From Bacillota bacterium (GTDB lineage: Bacteria > Bacillota > Clostridia > UBA1381), in NCBI GenBank assembly GCA_021203665.1, contig JAJQAT010000115.1:1-14235 (forward strand): a stretch of 14,235 nucleotides of DNA, in the 5' to 3' direction. The notes under the pieces were generated by a model that saw only the letters and a list, made by a program, of their open reading frames with translations, was not told the DNA's origin and made no database searches. The position numbers and the translations under genes are program-made. How positions within the stretch are numbered: position 1 is the first letter of the stretch; the number at the start of each line of letters is the position of its first letter. Shown one piece after another: positions 1 to 7,943 of the stretch.

Positions 1-29
1 ACGTTACATTTACGAATGGAGGAATTGAA

Positions 30-479
30 ATGGGCATGAGCGACAGAATAGAGGCTTTTATAACGGAGCTTCTGAAGGACAGCGCGGACGAATGGACGGA
101 GCTTAGGAGAAACGAGCTTGCCTCGGTATTCGGCTGCGTGCCGTCGCAGATAAATTATGTTATATCGACAAGGTTCAATCCCGAGCACGGATACATAGTC
201 GAGTCAAAGCGCGGCGGCGGCGGGTATCTGAGGATAAAGCAGGTAAAATACGGCGACGGACTTATTATGGAAACAATAAGAAGCGTCGGAAGCTCCATCG
301 ATGAAAGGAGCGCCAAGGCGCATCTTGCGAACCTTGTGCGCCAAGGCGCGGTGGACGGCAAAACGGCGTCGCTGATATTTTGCGCGGTGTCGGATGCGTC
401 TCTTGCGATAGAGCAGCCGGCAAGAGATAAATTAAGAGCGAATATATTTAAGAATATGCTCGCGAACGCGGGCAATTAA
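30..479 (+). CDS. ctsR: CtsR, transcriptional repressor of class III heat-shock genes
   Basis: CtsR is a dimeric winged-helix repressor of clp genes in Firmicutes. It binds heptad-repeat operators at low temperature and is released on heat shock. The 149-residue product has the family's N-terminal helix-turn-helix, with CVPSQINYVISTRF at about residues 36-49. The glycine-rich wing tip follows, with Arg61 and Gly62-65 before YLRI; this loop is the thermosensing and DNA-contacting element of the family. A C-terminal helical dimerisation region follows. The ATG at 30 is preferred because GGAGG at 18-22 lies 7 bases upstream; a second in-frame ATG at 36 would also be within reach. It is the first visible gene of an operon with mcsA, mcsB and clpC, and the gap to mcsA is 14 bases. 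Only 29 bases of upstream DNA are present, so the promoter and CtsR box are out of view. Family assignment is very secure. Confidence 0.97.
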   Translation: MGMSDRIEAFITELLKDSADEWTELRRNELASVFGCVPSQINYVISTRFNPEHGYIVESKRGGGGYLRIKQVKYGDGLIMETIRSVGSSIDERSAKAHLANLVRQGAVDGKTASLIFCAVSDASLAIEQPARDKLRANIFKNMLANAGN

Positions 480-493
480 AGGAGGAATTTATT

Positions 494-865
494 ATGTATG
501 ATTTATTTTCGGATTTTTTCGACGGGTTTGATATGTTTATGCAGCCCGTAACGGTCAAGGAGGAAAAGAAGTGTCCGGTATGCGGACGCACCTATTCCGA
601 TTTCAGGCGCACCGGCAAGCTCGGATGCAGCGAGTGCTACAAGGTGTTCCGCAGCGGAGTGAGCGAAACCCTGCGCGGCATACACCCGAGCATAGTGCAT
701 ACCGGCAAAATCCCGTCAAAATCGGGTGAGGAGCTTAAGCTTAAAAGGAAGTACGAGTCACTGAAAGCCGAGCTTTCGGCGGCGGTTAAAAACGAGGACT
801 ACGAAACGGCGGCAAGGCTGCACAAGCAAATTCGTGAAATCGAAAACGAGGTGAAAAAGTCATGA
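494..865 (+). CDS. mcsA: McsA, zinc-binding activator of the McsB kinase (short form)
   Basis: McsA activates the arginine kinase McsB and helps deliver CtsR and other clients to ClpC. The 123-residue protein begins with an acidic, aromatic stretch (residues 1-16). It then has one zinc site, CPVC (Cys27, Cys30) and CSEC (Cys45, Cys48), with the family signature GCSECY. A C-terminal UVR helix-hairpin covers about residues 83-118. From memory of the B. subtilis protein (about 185 residues), a further N-terminal Cys-rich zinc module is expected and is absent here. GGAGG at 481-485 precedes the ATG at 494 by 8 bases, and no open extension upstream encodes the missing module, so the short form looks genuine. 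The stop codon overlaps the mcsB start as ATGA, implying coupled translation. Confidence 0.93.
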   Translation: MYDLFSDFFDGFDMFMQPVTVKEEKKCPVCGRTYSDFRRTGKLGCSECYKVFRSGVSETLRGIHPSIVHTGKIPSKSGEELKLKRKYESLKAELSAAVKNEDYETAARLHKQIREIENEVKKS

Positions 866-1860
866 TTTGGTATAAAAACAATAATTCGGACATAGTTGTT
901 TCAACAAGAATACGTCTTGCGCGTAACCTTGATTCCACACCGTTCCCGAACGCGTTAAAGGACACAAAGGAGATTACGGATAAAATCAAGTCGGCAATTC
1001 TCGGCGGCAATTCAACGCTCGCAAGGGATTTTGACTTTATAGACCTTGACAGCACGCCCGACATACGAAAGCAGTCGCTTGCGGAGGAGCATCTCATAAG
1101 TCCCGTAATGCTCAAGGGCAATGGTAAATCCGTTCTCATCAGCAAGGACAAGACCATGAGCATTATGCTTATGGAGGAGGACCACATAAGACTGCAAATT
1201 ATACAAACCGGCTACGCGCTTGACGAGGCATTTTCCACGGCGAGCAAGGTTGACGATGTAATCGAGGAGAGCCTAACCTACGCGTTTGACAACGATTTCG
1301 GATACCTGACGGCTTGTCCCACGAACACCGGAACGGGTATGAGAGCGTCCGTTATGATGCACCTGCCCGCGCTGACAATGACGGATAACATAAACAAAGT
1401 AATTTCATCGGCGGGCAGCTTGGGAATCGAGGTGCGCGGACTTTACGGCGAGGGTACAAAGGCTTACGGAAACCTGTATCAAATTTCCAACAGAATAATG
1501 CTGGGACTTTCGGAGGAGCAGGTTCTTGAAAAGCTGAAAAACATAGTCGATCAGATAATCGAAACGGAAACAAAGGTGCGCAAGGCACTTACCGACAACA
1601 GCGCGGATTCCCTTTCGGGCAGACTGTTCCGCTCATACGGAACATTAAAATACGCGCGCAGTATGTCGTCAAGCGAGGCAAAATCGCTTTTAAGCGATGT
1701 AATGCTCGGTCAAAATCTGGGTATAATTCCAAAGGACGGTAAAATATCGCCTTTGGAGTGCATGGTAGTTACGGAGCCGGCGCTTTTGAGCGACGGAAAG
1801 GATTTAGCTCCCGCCGCGCGCGACAAAAAGCGCGCCGAGCTGATAAGAAACAATATATAA
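862..1860 (+). CDS. mcsB: McsB, protein arginine kinase
   Basis: McsB phosphorylates arginine residues in proteins, marking them for ClpC-ClpP and inactivating CtsR. The 332-residue sequence has the phosphagen-kinase core motifs in order: STRIRLARN (14-22, nucleotide phosphate contacts), EEDHIR (105-110, with Glu106 matching a catalytic glutamate), CPTNTGTGMR (152-161, with the reactive Cys152), and GEGTKAYGN leading into YQISN (196-210, with Glu197 matching the second catalytic glutamate). The C-terminus carries RDKKRA (320-325), the RDxxRA motif of the phosphoarginine-sensing allosteric pocket. All key residues are present, so it should be active. It is somewhat shorter than the B. subtilis protein (about 363 residues), mainly at the termini. 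One mild oddity is Lys200 where I recall Glu in the GEGSEA loop of B. subtilis McsB. The start overlaps mcsA by 4 bases. Confidence 0.96.
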   Translation: MIWYKNNNSDIVVSTRIRLARNLDSTPFPNALKDTKEITDKIKSAILGGNSTLARDFDFIDLDSTPDIRKQSLAEEHLISPVMLKGNGKSVLISKDKTMSIMLMEEDHIRLQIIQTGYALDEAFSTASKVDDVIEESLTYAFDNDFGYLTACPTNTGTGMRASVMMHLPALTMTDNINKVISSAGSLGIEVRGLYGEGTKAYGNLYQISNRIMLGLSEEQVLEKLKNIVDQIIETETKVRKALTDNSADSLSGRLFRSYGTLKYARSMSSSEAKSLLSDVMLGQNLGIIPKDGKISPLECMVVTEPALLSDGKDLAPAARDKKRAELIRNNI

Positions 1861-1887
1861 CGAGATAATGAAAAGGAGTTGATTGTC

Positions 1888-4338
1888 ATGTTATTTTCAA
1901 ATTTTACGGAAAAGGCAAGAATCGCCGTGAGCGAGGCTCATGACGCGGCAGCCGAGCTGGGTCACAATTATATCGGCAGCGAGCATCTTCTTCTGGGACT
2001 TATACGCGAGGGCAGCGGAGTTGCCGCTAAGGCTCTGGAAAAATACAGCGTAAGCGCCGATAACGTCAAGGAAAAAATAAAGGAGTATATCGGCATAGGC
2101 TCCCCTCTTCCCCAACAGACGGAGCTGCCGCTCACGCCGCGCTCAAAGCGAATCCTTGAAATGAGCGCTCTCGAGGCGCGCAGGCTCAACCATAAATATA
2201 TCGGCACGGAGCATATTCTTATGGCGATAATCCGCGACGGCGACGGTGTTGCCGCGAAAATAATGGAGGCGTCGGGAATAAATCTTCCCGCTTTCTATAA
2301 CGACACCGTTCGCTCCATAGAGGGCGACGTGGAAACAGAGCAGCACGCAGGCGGCGAATACGCGCAAAATCCCAATTCGTCCACGCCAACCCTTGACCAG
2401 TTCGGATGCGACTTTACAGCCGTCGCCAGGGATGGCAAATTCGATCCGGTAATAGGACGTTCAAAGGAAATAGAGCGGGTTACGCAGATACTTTCAAGGC
2501 GCACCAAAAACAACCCCTGCCTTATAGGCGAGCCGGGCGTCGGCAAGACCGCCGTAATAGAGGGACTCGCTCAAAAAATCGCCGCCGGCGATGTTCCGGA
2601 GCCGCTTAAAACAAAGCGCCTTGTTTCAATAGACCTGTCAAGTATGGTGGCGGGCGCGAAATACAGAGGCGAATTTGAGGAGCGTCTGAAAAAGGTCATA
2701 AACGAGGTTCTCGAGGCAAAGAACGTAATCCTATTCGTGGACGAGTTCCACACAATCGTCGGCGCGGGCAGCGCGGAGGGCTCGATGGACGCGTCAAATA
2801 TTCTAAAGCCGTTCCTTGCCAGAGGTGAATTGCAGCTTATCGGCGCGACTACCCTTAAGGAGTACAAGAAGTATATCGAAAAGGACGCGGCTCTTGAAAG
2901 ACGTTTCCAGCCGGTAACCGTAGGCGAGCCGACCGTTGAGGAAACCGTAAAGATACTTAGGGGCATCAGAGATAAATATGAGGCGCATCACAGCGTTACA
3001 ATCACGGACGACGCGCTTAAAGCTGCGGCAAATCTTTCGGCGAGATATATAACCGACCGTTTTCTGCCGGATAAGGCGATAGACCTTATAGACGAGGCGG
3101 CGTCAAAGAAACGTCTCGGCTCGCAAACGGAGCCCGACGACCTTAAGGATAAGGAGAAAAAGCTTGAAAAGCTGCTCTCCGAAAAGCAGGAGGCAATCAC
3201 CGCTCAGGACTTTGAAAAGGCGGCAAAAATCCGCGACGAGGAAAAGGTTCTTAAGGACGAGGTTGACAAGCTCAAATCCGAATGGAAGGGCAACGGCTCA
3301 TCATCGGGACTTGTTGTGGACGAGGACGACATCGCGGAGATACTCGCGGACTGGACTCATATTCCGGCGGCAAGGCTTAAGGAGGAGGAAACGGAAAGGC
3401 TCAAAAATCTCGAAAATACGCTTCACGCGAGGGTTATAGGTCAAAACGAGGCTGTAACTGCCGTCGCAAAGGCGATAAAGCGCGGCAGAGCCGGACTTAA
3501 AGACCCGAAACGCCCCATAGGCTCGTTCCTGTTCTTGGGTCCGACGGGCGTCGGTAAAACGGAGCTTTCAAAGGCGCTTGCCGAGGCAATGTTCGGCAGT
3601 GAAAACGCGCTTATCCGCGTTGATATGTCGGAGTATATGGAAAAGCACGCCGTATCCAAATTCATCGGCTCGCCCCCGGGATATGTCGGCTTTGAGGAGG
3701 GCGGACAGCTCACCGAAAAAATCAGACAAAATCCCTACTCCGTAATACTTTTCGACGAAATCGAAAAGGCGCACCCCGACGTATTTAACATAATGCTGCA
3801 AATTCTTGACGACGGAATCTTGACCGACGCGCAGGGCAGAAGGGTTGACTTCAAAAACACCGTTATAATAATGACGTCAAACCTGGGCGCAAAGGAAATT
3901 CTGGGAAATGTGTCGTCAAAGCTCGGCTTTAACAGGGACGACGGCGGCAAGAATATCAGCGAGCATGAAAAAATCAAAAATAAGGTTATGGAGGAGGTTA
4001 AGCGCACCTTTAAACCCGAGTTTTTGAACAGAATCGACGATATAATCGTCTTTGACAGGCTTTCGGAGGATAACATCAAGGAAATCGCGAAGCTTATGCT
4101 TAAATCCCTCGAAGCGCGTCTTGCCGCAAACGAAATCACTGTTTCGTTCTCGGAAGACGCCGTAGCGAAAATCGCAAAATCGGGATTCGACCCCGTGTAC
4201 GGCGCAAGACCGCTCAGACGCGCAATCCAAAACGAAATCGAGGATATGCTGTCGGAGGAAATCATCGACGGCAATGTAAAGAGCGGCGACAGTATAACCG
4301 TTGACGCGCAGGACGATAAATTCGTTGTAAGGAAGTAA
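1888..4338 (+). CDS. clpC: ClpC, AAA+ protein unfoldase of the ClpCP protease
   Basis: ClpC is a hexameric two-ring ATPase that unfolds clients, including phosphoarginine-tagged ones, and threads them into ClpP. The 816-residue protein has two N-terminal Clp_N repeats (about 3-145). The first AAA domain has Walker A GEPGVGKT (214-221) and Walker B with Asp285-Glu286. A UVR-type middle segment follows (about 430-466). The second AAA domain has Walker A GPTGVGKT (551-558), Walker B LFDE (621-624) and a sensor-2 GARPLRRAI near the end. The LGF tripeptide at 679-681 sits where the ClpP-docking loop of ClpC lies, so it should partner ClpP. The ATG at 1888 is chosen over the in-frame TTG at 1879: GGAG (1875-1878) is 9 bases from the ATG but directly abuts the TTG. 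The gap to mcsB is 27 bases, and the gene ends the operon. Confidence 0.97.
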   Translation: MLFSNFTEKARIAVSEAHDAAAELGHNYIGSEHLLLGLIREGSGVAAKALEKYSVSADNVKEKIKEYIGIGSPLPQQTELPLTPRSKRILEMSALEARRLNHKYIGTEHILMAIIRDGDGVAAKIMEASGINLPAFYNDTVRSIEGDVETEQHAGGEYAQNPNSSTPTLDQFGCDFTAVARDGKFDPVIGRSKEIERVTQILSRRTKNNPCLIGEPGVGKTAVIEGLAQKIAAGDVPEPLKTKRLVSIDLSSMVAGAKYRGEFEERLKKVINEVLEAKNVILFVDEFHTIVGAGSAEGSMDASNILKPFLARGELQLIGATTLKEYKKYIEKDAALERRFQPVTVGEPTVEETVKILRGIRDKYEAHHSVTITDDALKAAANLSARYITDRFLPDKAIDLIDEAASKKRLGSQTEPDDLKDKEKKLEKLLSEKQEAITAQDFEKAAKIRDEEKVLKDEVDKLKSEWKGNGSSSGLVVDEDDIAEILADWTHIPAARLKEEETERLKNLENTLHARVIGQNEAVTAVAKAIKRGRAGLKDPKRPIGSFLFLGPTGVGKTELSKALAEAMFGSENALIRVDMSEYMEKHAVSKFIGSPPGYVGFEEGGQLTEKIRQNPYSVILFDEIEKAHPDVFNIMLQILDDGILTDAQGRRVDFKNTVIIMTSNLGAKEILGNVSSKLGFNRDDGGKNISEHEKIKNKVMEEVKRTFKPEFLNRIDDIIVFDRLSEDNIKEIAKLMLKSLEARLAANEITVSFSEDAVAKIAKSGFDPVYGARPLRRAIQNEIEDMLSEEIIDGNVKSGDSITVDAQDDKFVVRK

Positions 4339-4416
4339 TAAAAAGGGACGCTCGGCGCGGTTCCCATAAGACAGTAAATTTAAATTTCCAAGCTGCGGAG
4401 CAGGTCATACTTTTTT

Positions 4417-4474
4417 GGTAAACCGCTTTGTTATCGGGACGGCGTTTCGCCGTCCCGTTATGCGGTTGTTTTAC
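4417..4474 (+). terminator. Hairpin terminator after clpC, between convergent genes
   Basis: A perfect 10-bp stem, CGGGACGGCG (4435-4444) and CGCCGTCCCG (4448-4457), closes a TTT loop. It is flanked by an outer pairing of AACCGC (4421-4426) with GCGGTT (4462-4467), followed on the + strand by GTTTTA. It lies about 100 bases after the clpC stop and about 45 bases beyond the convergent lyase stop, so it may serve both directions. The T-run is weak, and better on the + strand, so the exact termination point is uncertain. Confidence 0.72.
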
Positions 4475-4518
4475 CTATTAACCGACAGTAAATCTCTATC
4501 GGCTTTATTTATTTGGTT

Positions 4519-5697
4519 TTAGCAGCGTTCCAAAACATATTTTTCGTATTCATTGATACCGACCTTTAATCGGTTAAGTCCGTCCGCAAGCATTTCTTTG
4601 GGGCAGGCTATATTCATTCTCAAAAAATCCCCGCCGCCGGTTCCGTACGTACTGCCGGCTGATAAAAACAGTCCCGTTTCGCTTCGAATAAGCTCCGCCG
4701 CTTCATCAGCCATTCCCAGCATTCGTGAGCAATCAATCCATAAAAGATATGTCGCGTCCGAGCTTGCAAGCGTCAGCTTCGGTATTTCCTTTTTTATAAA
4801 CTCCGCCGCGAACCTTTTGTTCTCGAATATATATTCCCGAAGCTCGTCAAGCCACTCACCGCCCTTTGTGAACGCTGCGACAGACGCGGTAACCGCAAAC
4901 GCGTTCGGCTCGGCAACCTCATCGGTATTAAGCGCGCGCCACATCTTATGACGCAAATTCGGATTCGGGACCATTACCGCCGCCGTTTGAATCCCCGCGA
5001 GATTAAATGCCTTTGTCGGCGAGATACAGGTAACGCTGTTATCGCGGCATTCCTCGGAAACGGAGGAAAACGGAATATAGCCTTTATCGGGGTCTGTAAG
5101 GTCACAGTGTATCTCATCGGAAATAACCGTCACATTATATCGCTTACACAAACCGCCTATTTTTGCAAGCGTATCTCTGTCCCAAATCTTGCCCGCGGGA
5201 TTATGCGGATTACATAAAATCATAAGCGTGGTTTGCGGGTCGGAAAGCTTGCGTTCCAAATCCGCAAAATCAACACTGTATTCTCCGTTTTGATACTTTA
5301 GAGGGTTTTCCGTCACCTGCCTGCCGTTGTTTAGGATTGAGTTATAAAAAATATTGTACACCGGCGTTTGTATTAAAACCTTTTCCGCCGGAGTTGTCAG
5401 CTTGCGTACCGCGGATGAAATTGCCGGAACAACACCCGCGCAAAAGATAAGCTGCTCCCGCTCAATCGAAAGATTATGACGGCTCCGCCACCAATCAATA
5501 TAAGCGTCATACCATTCGTCGGGAACTGTTGAATATCCGAAAATGCCGTGTGACGCTCTTTTGTTTAAAGCGTCAATAATTTCTGGCGCGGTGCGAAAAT
5601 CCATATCCGCCACCCACATCGGCAGCTCATTTTCCTTTACGTCCCATTTAAGAGAGTGTGTGCCGCGTCTTTCTATAATTTCATCAAAATTATACAT
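4519..5697 (-). CDS. MalY/PatB family PLP-dependent cystathionine beta-lyase (C-S lyase)
   Basis: This is a fold-type I aminotransferase-like enzyme. MalY/PatB proteins cleave the C-S bond of cystathionine or cysteine conjugates to give a thiol, pyruvate and ammonia in the cytoplasm. The 392-residue product begins with the family hallmark NFDEIIERRGTHSLKWD. It has NPHNPAG (163-169), SDEIH with Asp194 for the PLP pyridine nitrogen, and SPTKAFNLAG, in which Lys229 should carry PLP. The ATG at 5697 is chosen because GGGG at 5705-5708 is 7 bases upstream and the protein then starts exactly where the family does. An open extension of 28 codons upstream of it has no family similarity and runs through a hairpin. 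It is the last gene of a leftward operon behind the DUF3737 gene, with a 70-base gap. Natural substrate and any regulatory role, as in E. coli MalY, cannot be read from sequence. Confidence 0.93.
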   Translation of the reverse strand: MYNFDEIIERRGTHSLKWDVKENELPMWVADMDFRTAPEIIDALNKRASHGIFGYSTVPDEWYDAYIDWWRSRHNLSIEREQLIFCAGVVPAISSAVRKLTTPAEKVLIQTPVYNIFYNSILNNGRQVTENPLKYQNGEYSVDFADLERKLSDPQTTLMILCNPHNPAGKIWDRDTLAKIGGLCKRYNVTVISDEIHCDLTDPDKGYIPFSSVSEECRDNSVTCISPTKAFNLAGIQTAAVMVPNPNLRHKMWRALNTDEVAEPNAFAVTASVAAFTKGGEWLDELREYIFENKRFAAEFIKKEIPKLTLASSDATYLLWIDCSRMLGMADEAAELIRSETGLFLSAGSTYGTGGGDFLRMNIACPKEMLADGLNRLKVGINEYEKYVLERC

Positions 5698-5723
5698 TGT
5701 AATTCCCCTTTTCCATTGCAACA

Positions 5724-5748
5724 GGGACAGAGTATAATGCCCTGTCCC
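5724..5748 (-). other. Intercistronic hairpin before the C-S lyase gene
   Basis: GGGACAG (5724-5730) and CTGTCCC (5742-5748) form a perfect 7-bp stem around an 11-base loop in the 70-base gap between the DUF3737 and lyase genes. Reading leftwards it is not followed by a T-run, so it is unlikely to be a full terminator. It could protect or process the polycistronic message. Function is inferred. Confidence 0.45.
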
Positions 5749-5767
5749 GATGACATAATTTAATTTT

Positions 5768-6664
5768 TTACATACAAGCACACTTGGTACCTAATGCCAT
5801 ATTGAAATTGAGCTGATTTTCTTTGTCTTTTTTACAAATTATCGTTGTTTTGCTTGGGTCTGTCTTATCCTTTTCCAGTATCAGCTTATCTATATGCTCC
5901 GCGCGGATAATGCCGGAGGTCGGGTTCATAACGCTGTCAATGCCGCTTGAAATATCCGCGTTTACGGTTGAGTATTCAAACGCGAGTGTGGTATTTAGAA
6001 GCTTACAATTTTTCATTACAAGATTATCTATATAGCACATACCCTGAAGGCTCTCCACGGTGCAGTTTACAAGCGTCAAATTTTTCGCGTTCCAGCCGAG
6101 ATATTCGCCGGATATAAACGAATCGTACACGGTGATGTTCTCACTGTTCCAGAATGCGTCCTTGGATAGGAGCTTAGAGTTATGTATTTCAACATTCCGC
6201 GCGCCGTCAAAGGAATAGTTTCCGCAAAGCGTCAGACCGTCTATTTTCATATCACTGCTGTTCATAGCGAAATAATCGCCCTTTGCGGTCACGCTTTCCA
6301 TTTCCACACCGGAGCATTGCCAAAGAGTTTCGGCGGCATTTGAAAATGAAATATTTTTAAGCGTGACATTCTCACAGCGTCTGAAATTTTTCGGCGCTTC
6401 GATAACGCAATCCTCGGCGGTTATGCTTTTGGTATACCACACGCCCGCTCTTGCCATATCAAACCACGTACAGCTGTGCAGCGTGATATTTTCCGAATAC
6501 CAAAGCGGATATTTCCACTTGAACATACTCGCATATAGGTCAATATTTTTGCTTTCCTTGAGCGGCGATTCGCCGTCGGCAAAAATCGTGTCGTAAATTT
6601 TTAGGCCTCGGCTTTTGAAAAGCGCTCTTTCTCCGGTTAAATATTCTTGTCTTATTGTTTTCAT
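5768..6664 (-). CDS. DUF3737 family protein, right-handed beta-helix
   Basis: The 298-residue protein matches the DUF3737 family as I know it: a cytosolic parallel beta-helix, built of short turns, with no established biochemical role. The sequence is full of regularly spaced beta-strand rungs of the type NITLHSCTW, NVTLKNISF, NITVYDSFI and NLTLVNCTV, at roughly 20-residue intervals over about residues 30-230. A conserved N-terminus (IRQEYLTGERALF) is followed by many aromatic residues in the WYSENI and WNSENI rungs. There is no signal peptide. The ATG at 6664 overlaps the stop of the upstream 81-codon gene as ATGA, with GGAG just upstream, so the two are translationally coupled. It is followed by the C-S lyase gene. 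The CxC near the C-terminus (KCACM) is unusual-looking but of unknown meaning. Confidence 0.85.
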   Translation of the reverse strand: MKTIRQEYLTGERALFKSRGLKIYDTIFADGESPLKESKNIDLYASMFKWKYPLWYSENITLHSCTWFDMARAGVWYTKSITAEDCVIEAPKNFRRCENVTLKNISFSNAAETLWQCSGVEMESVTAKGDYFAMNSSDMKIDGLTLCGNYSFDGARNVEIHNSKLLSKDAFWNSENITVYDSFISGEYLGWNAKNLTLVNCTVESLQGMCYIDNLVMKNCKLLNTTLAFEYSTVNADISSGIDSVMNPTSGIIRAEHIDKLILEKDKTDPSKTTIICKKDKENQLNFNMALGTKCACM

Positions 6665-6906
6665 TTCTCGGCTCCTTTCATTTCGGTGCTAAAACCGTTC
6701 TTCTTTATTTGATAAATAAGATAATCCATACAGCTGAGCTTTTTCTGCGCGGTATGAAGATTATTAAGCAAAAAATCTCTTTGAGATATGAGCAGCCGCA
6801 TTTTTTCTTTATCGGAGTCCGCGGCTGTAAATTTTCGATTAAACTCATCGGAGCAGCCCGCATCCTTAAGATTTCTTATTATATCCTCCTGCGATTTATA
6901 AAGCAT
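6661..6906 (-). CDS. Small MerR-C-terminal-like coiled-coil protein, no DNA-binding domain
   Basis: This 81-residue protein is predicted to be almost wholly helical. Its central part (about residues 32-68: KEKMRLLISQRDFLLNN, then LHTAQKKLSCMDYLIYQI) resembles the C-terminal dimerisation helix of MerR-family regulators. The N-terminal winged helix that binds DNA is absent. An N-terminal segment (DIIRNLKDAGCSDEFNRKF) precedes it. GGAGGAGG at 6914-6921 lies 7 bases before the ATG, and the stop overlaps the DUF3737 start, so it is very likely expressed. I do not recognise a named family. A role as a small regulatory or partner protein of the DUF3737/lyase operon is inference. The alternative, a decayed MerR gene, is less likely because start, RBS and operon coupling are intact and nothing MerR-like lies upstream. 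Confidence 0.75.
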   Translation of the reverse strand: MLYKSQEDIIRNLKDAGCSDEFNRKFTAADSDKEKMRLLISQRDFLLNNLHTAQKKLSCMDYLIYQIKKNGFSTEMKGAEK

Positions 6907-6949
6907 TTCATATCCTCCTCCGTTTGTTTAAAGTCTCTTGTCGATATTT

Positions 6950-6979
6950 ATTATACAATGCCCGCATTAAAATGTCCAA
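6950..6979 (-). promoter_or_regulatory. Sigma-A promoter of the 81-aa/DUF3737/C-S lyase operon
   Basis: On the minus strand TTGGAC (6974-6979) and TATAAT (6950-6955) are separated by 18 bases, upstream of the 81-codon gene. The spacer contains a short inverted repeat, AATGC-CC-GCATT (6957-6968). The -35 overlaps the 27-bp element shared with the promoter at 8413-8441. Transcription should start near 6943, giving a leader of about 37 bases. Confidence 0.8.
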
Positions 6980-6997
6980 TACTTATATCAAATATCA
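6971..6997 (-). promoter_or_regulatory. Shared 27-bp element, copy 1 (probable LysR-family operator)
   Basis: Read on the minus strand this begins TGATATTTGATATAAG and ends GGACATT. It is identical at 26 of 27 positions to 8394-8420 on the plus strand, and both copies end across the -35 box of a promoter. It contains TTGATAT in tandem (one copy completed by the preceding base) and an imperfect palindrome with ATA/TAT ends, which suits a LysR-type activation site. Binding by the neighbouring LysR protein is inferred. Confidence 0.7.
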
Positions 6998-7033
6998 AGA
7001 TATACTCATAAAGCATATCATTGTGAATAAAAA

Positions 7034-7062
7034 AATACCGCGGACACACAATCCGCGGTATT
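7034..7062 (-). terminator. Rho-independent terminator of the lysR-type gene
   Basis: A perfect 11-bp stem, AATACCGCGGA (7034-7044) with TCCGCGGTATT (7052-7062), encloses a 7-base loop. On the minus strand it is followed by a T-rich run (the plus-strand A-run ending at 7035). It begins 5 bases after the stop codon at 7068-7070, so it separates the regulator from the downstream lyase operon, which has its own promoter. Confidence 0.9.
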
Positions 7063-7067
7063 CTTGA

Positions 7068-7943
7068 CTATTCGGCGCATATTTCGCGGAGCTTGTTTAA
7101 AAACAGCTCCGATGCCTTTGAAAATACCTGATACCTTTTCCAAGCAATATCAAGCCTTGCCTCGCGTTTGGGACTTAGTGGACGGAAGCAAAGATTGCCG
7201 TCCTCGGTTAGGTTGATTATTTTATCGAGGCACAGCGCGCACCCGACACCCTCGTCAACCATAAGCGACGCGTTATACAAAAGATTATATGTCCCCTTAA
7301 TTTTGATGTCCTCTGTTTTGAGCCAGCCGGAAAGCTCGTTTGTATCCGCCGCCTGCTTCGATACAAGCAAAGGAACGCCCGCAAGGTCGGCGGCTTTAAC
7401 GGATTTTTTCGCGGCAAGCGGATTATCGCGCCGCATAAGCACACCCCAGGTGTCCGTGACGGGCAGACGTATGGAATCATATTTTTTTAAATCCGCGCCC
7501 TCGACAAACAAGCCGAAATCAATCAGTCCCTTGTCAAGACGCTCGGCTACATCAATTCCGTTTCCGCTGAAAATATGAAAGCGTATATCGTAGCCCTCAC
7601 CTATTATTTGATTTGCCGCCCTCGCGACAACACGCATACCGTCCGTTTCGCCGCCGCCGATGTAAACTTCGCCGCTTATATCCGCGTCCGATGATGTGAT
7701 TTCCGATTCGGTTTTTTCGACAAGTCCGACTATTTCCTCCGCTCGCTTGCGGAGTATCATTCCCTCATCGGTTAGCGTTATGCGGCGGTTGCCGCGAATA
7801 AAGAGCTTCTTTCCAAGCTCGTTTTCCAAATCCATAAGCTGACGCGACAGCGTCGGCTGGCTGATATGCAGCACCTCTGACGCGCCCAATATGCTCTCCT
7901 CCCGCGCTACGGCGAGGAAATATCTTAGTACTCGAATTTCCAA
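7068..7943 (-). CDS. LysR-family transcriptional regulator
   Basis: LysR-type regulators are tetrameric, with an N-terminal winged helix and a periplasmic-binding-protein-like effector domain. The 291-residue product begins LEIRVLRYFLAVAREESI, the normal family start. The recognition helix region is HISQPTLSRQLMDLENELG (about residues 26-44), and the effector domain runs from about residue 90. The start is TTG at 7943: GGAGG (7953-7957) lies 9 bases upstream. A longer reading from TTG at 7973 would translate through the RBS and lacks one of its own. The gene ends in a strong terminator. Its best promoter is at 8357-8385, divergent from the ligase/exporter operon and next to the shared 27-bp element. 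Probable targets are therefore that operon and the lyase operon. The effector cannot be deduced. Confidence 0.92.
   Translation of the reverse strand: MEIRVLRYFLAVAREESILGASEVLHISQPTLSRQLMDLENELGKKLFIRGNRRITLTDEGMILRKRAEEIVGLVEKTESEITSSDADISGEVYIGGGETDGMRVVARAANQIIGEGYDIRFHIFSGNGIDVAERLDKGLIDFGLFVEGADLKKYDSIRLPVTDTWGVLMRRDNPLAAKKSVKAADLAGVPLLVSKQAADTNELSGWLKTEDIKIKGTYNLLYNASLMVDEGVGCALCLDKIINLTEDGNLCFRPLSPKREARLDIAWKRYQVFSKASELFLNKLREICAE

Noticed and set aside
196..200. Loss of a catalytic glutamate in McsB suggested by GEGTKA (residues 196-201 of the protein) where B. subtilis has GEGSEA.
   Set aside because: By alignment with arginine kinases the catalytic residue is the first Glu of the motif (Glu197), which is kept; Lys200 replaces a non-catalytic Glu.
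1719..3450. GGTCAAA-like heptamers inside mcsB (about 1719) and clpC (about 3438) as CtsR boxes.
   Set aside because: They are single heptamers within coding sequence, not the direct repeat needed for CtsR, and not at a promoter.
5698..5781. A longer N-terminus for the C-S lyase starting at 5781.
   Set aside because: The extra 28 residues have no family similarity, overlap the DUF3737 3' end and pass through a hairpin; the RBS at 5705-5708 fits the ATG at 5697.
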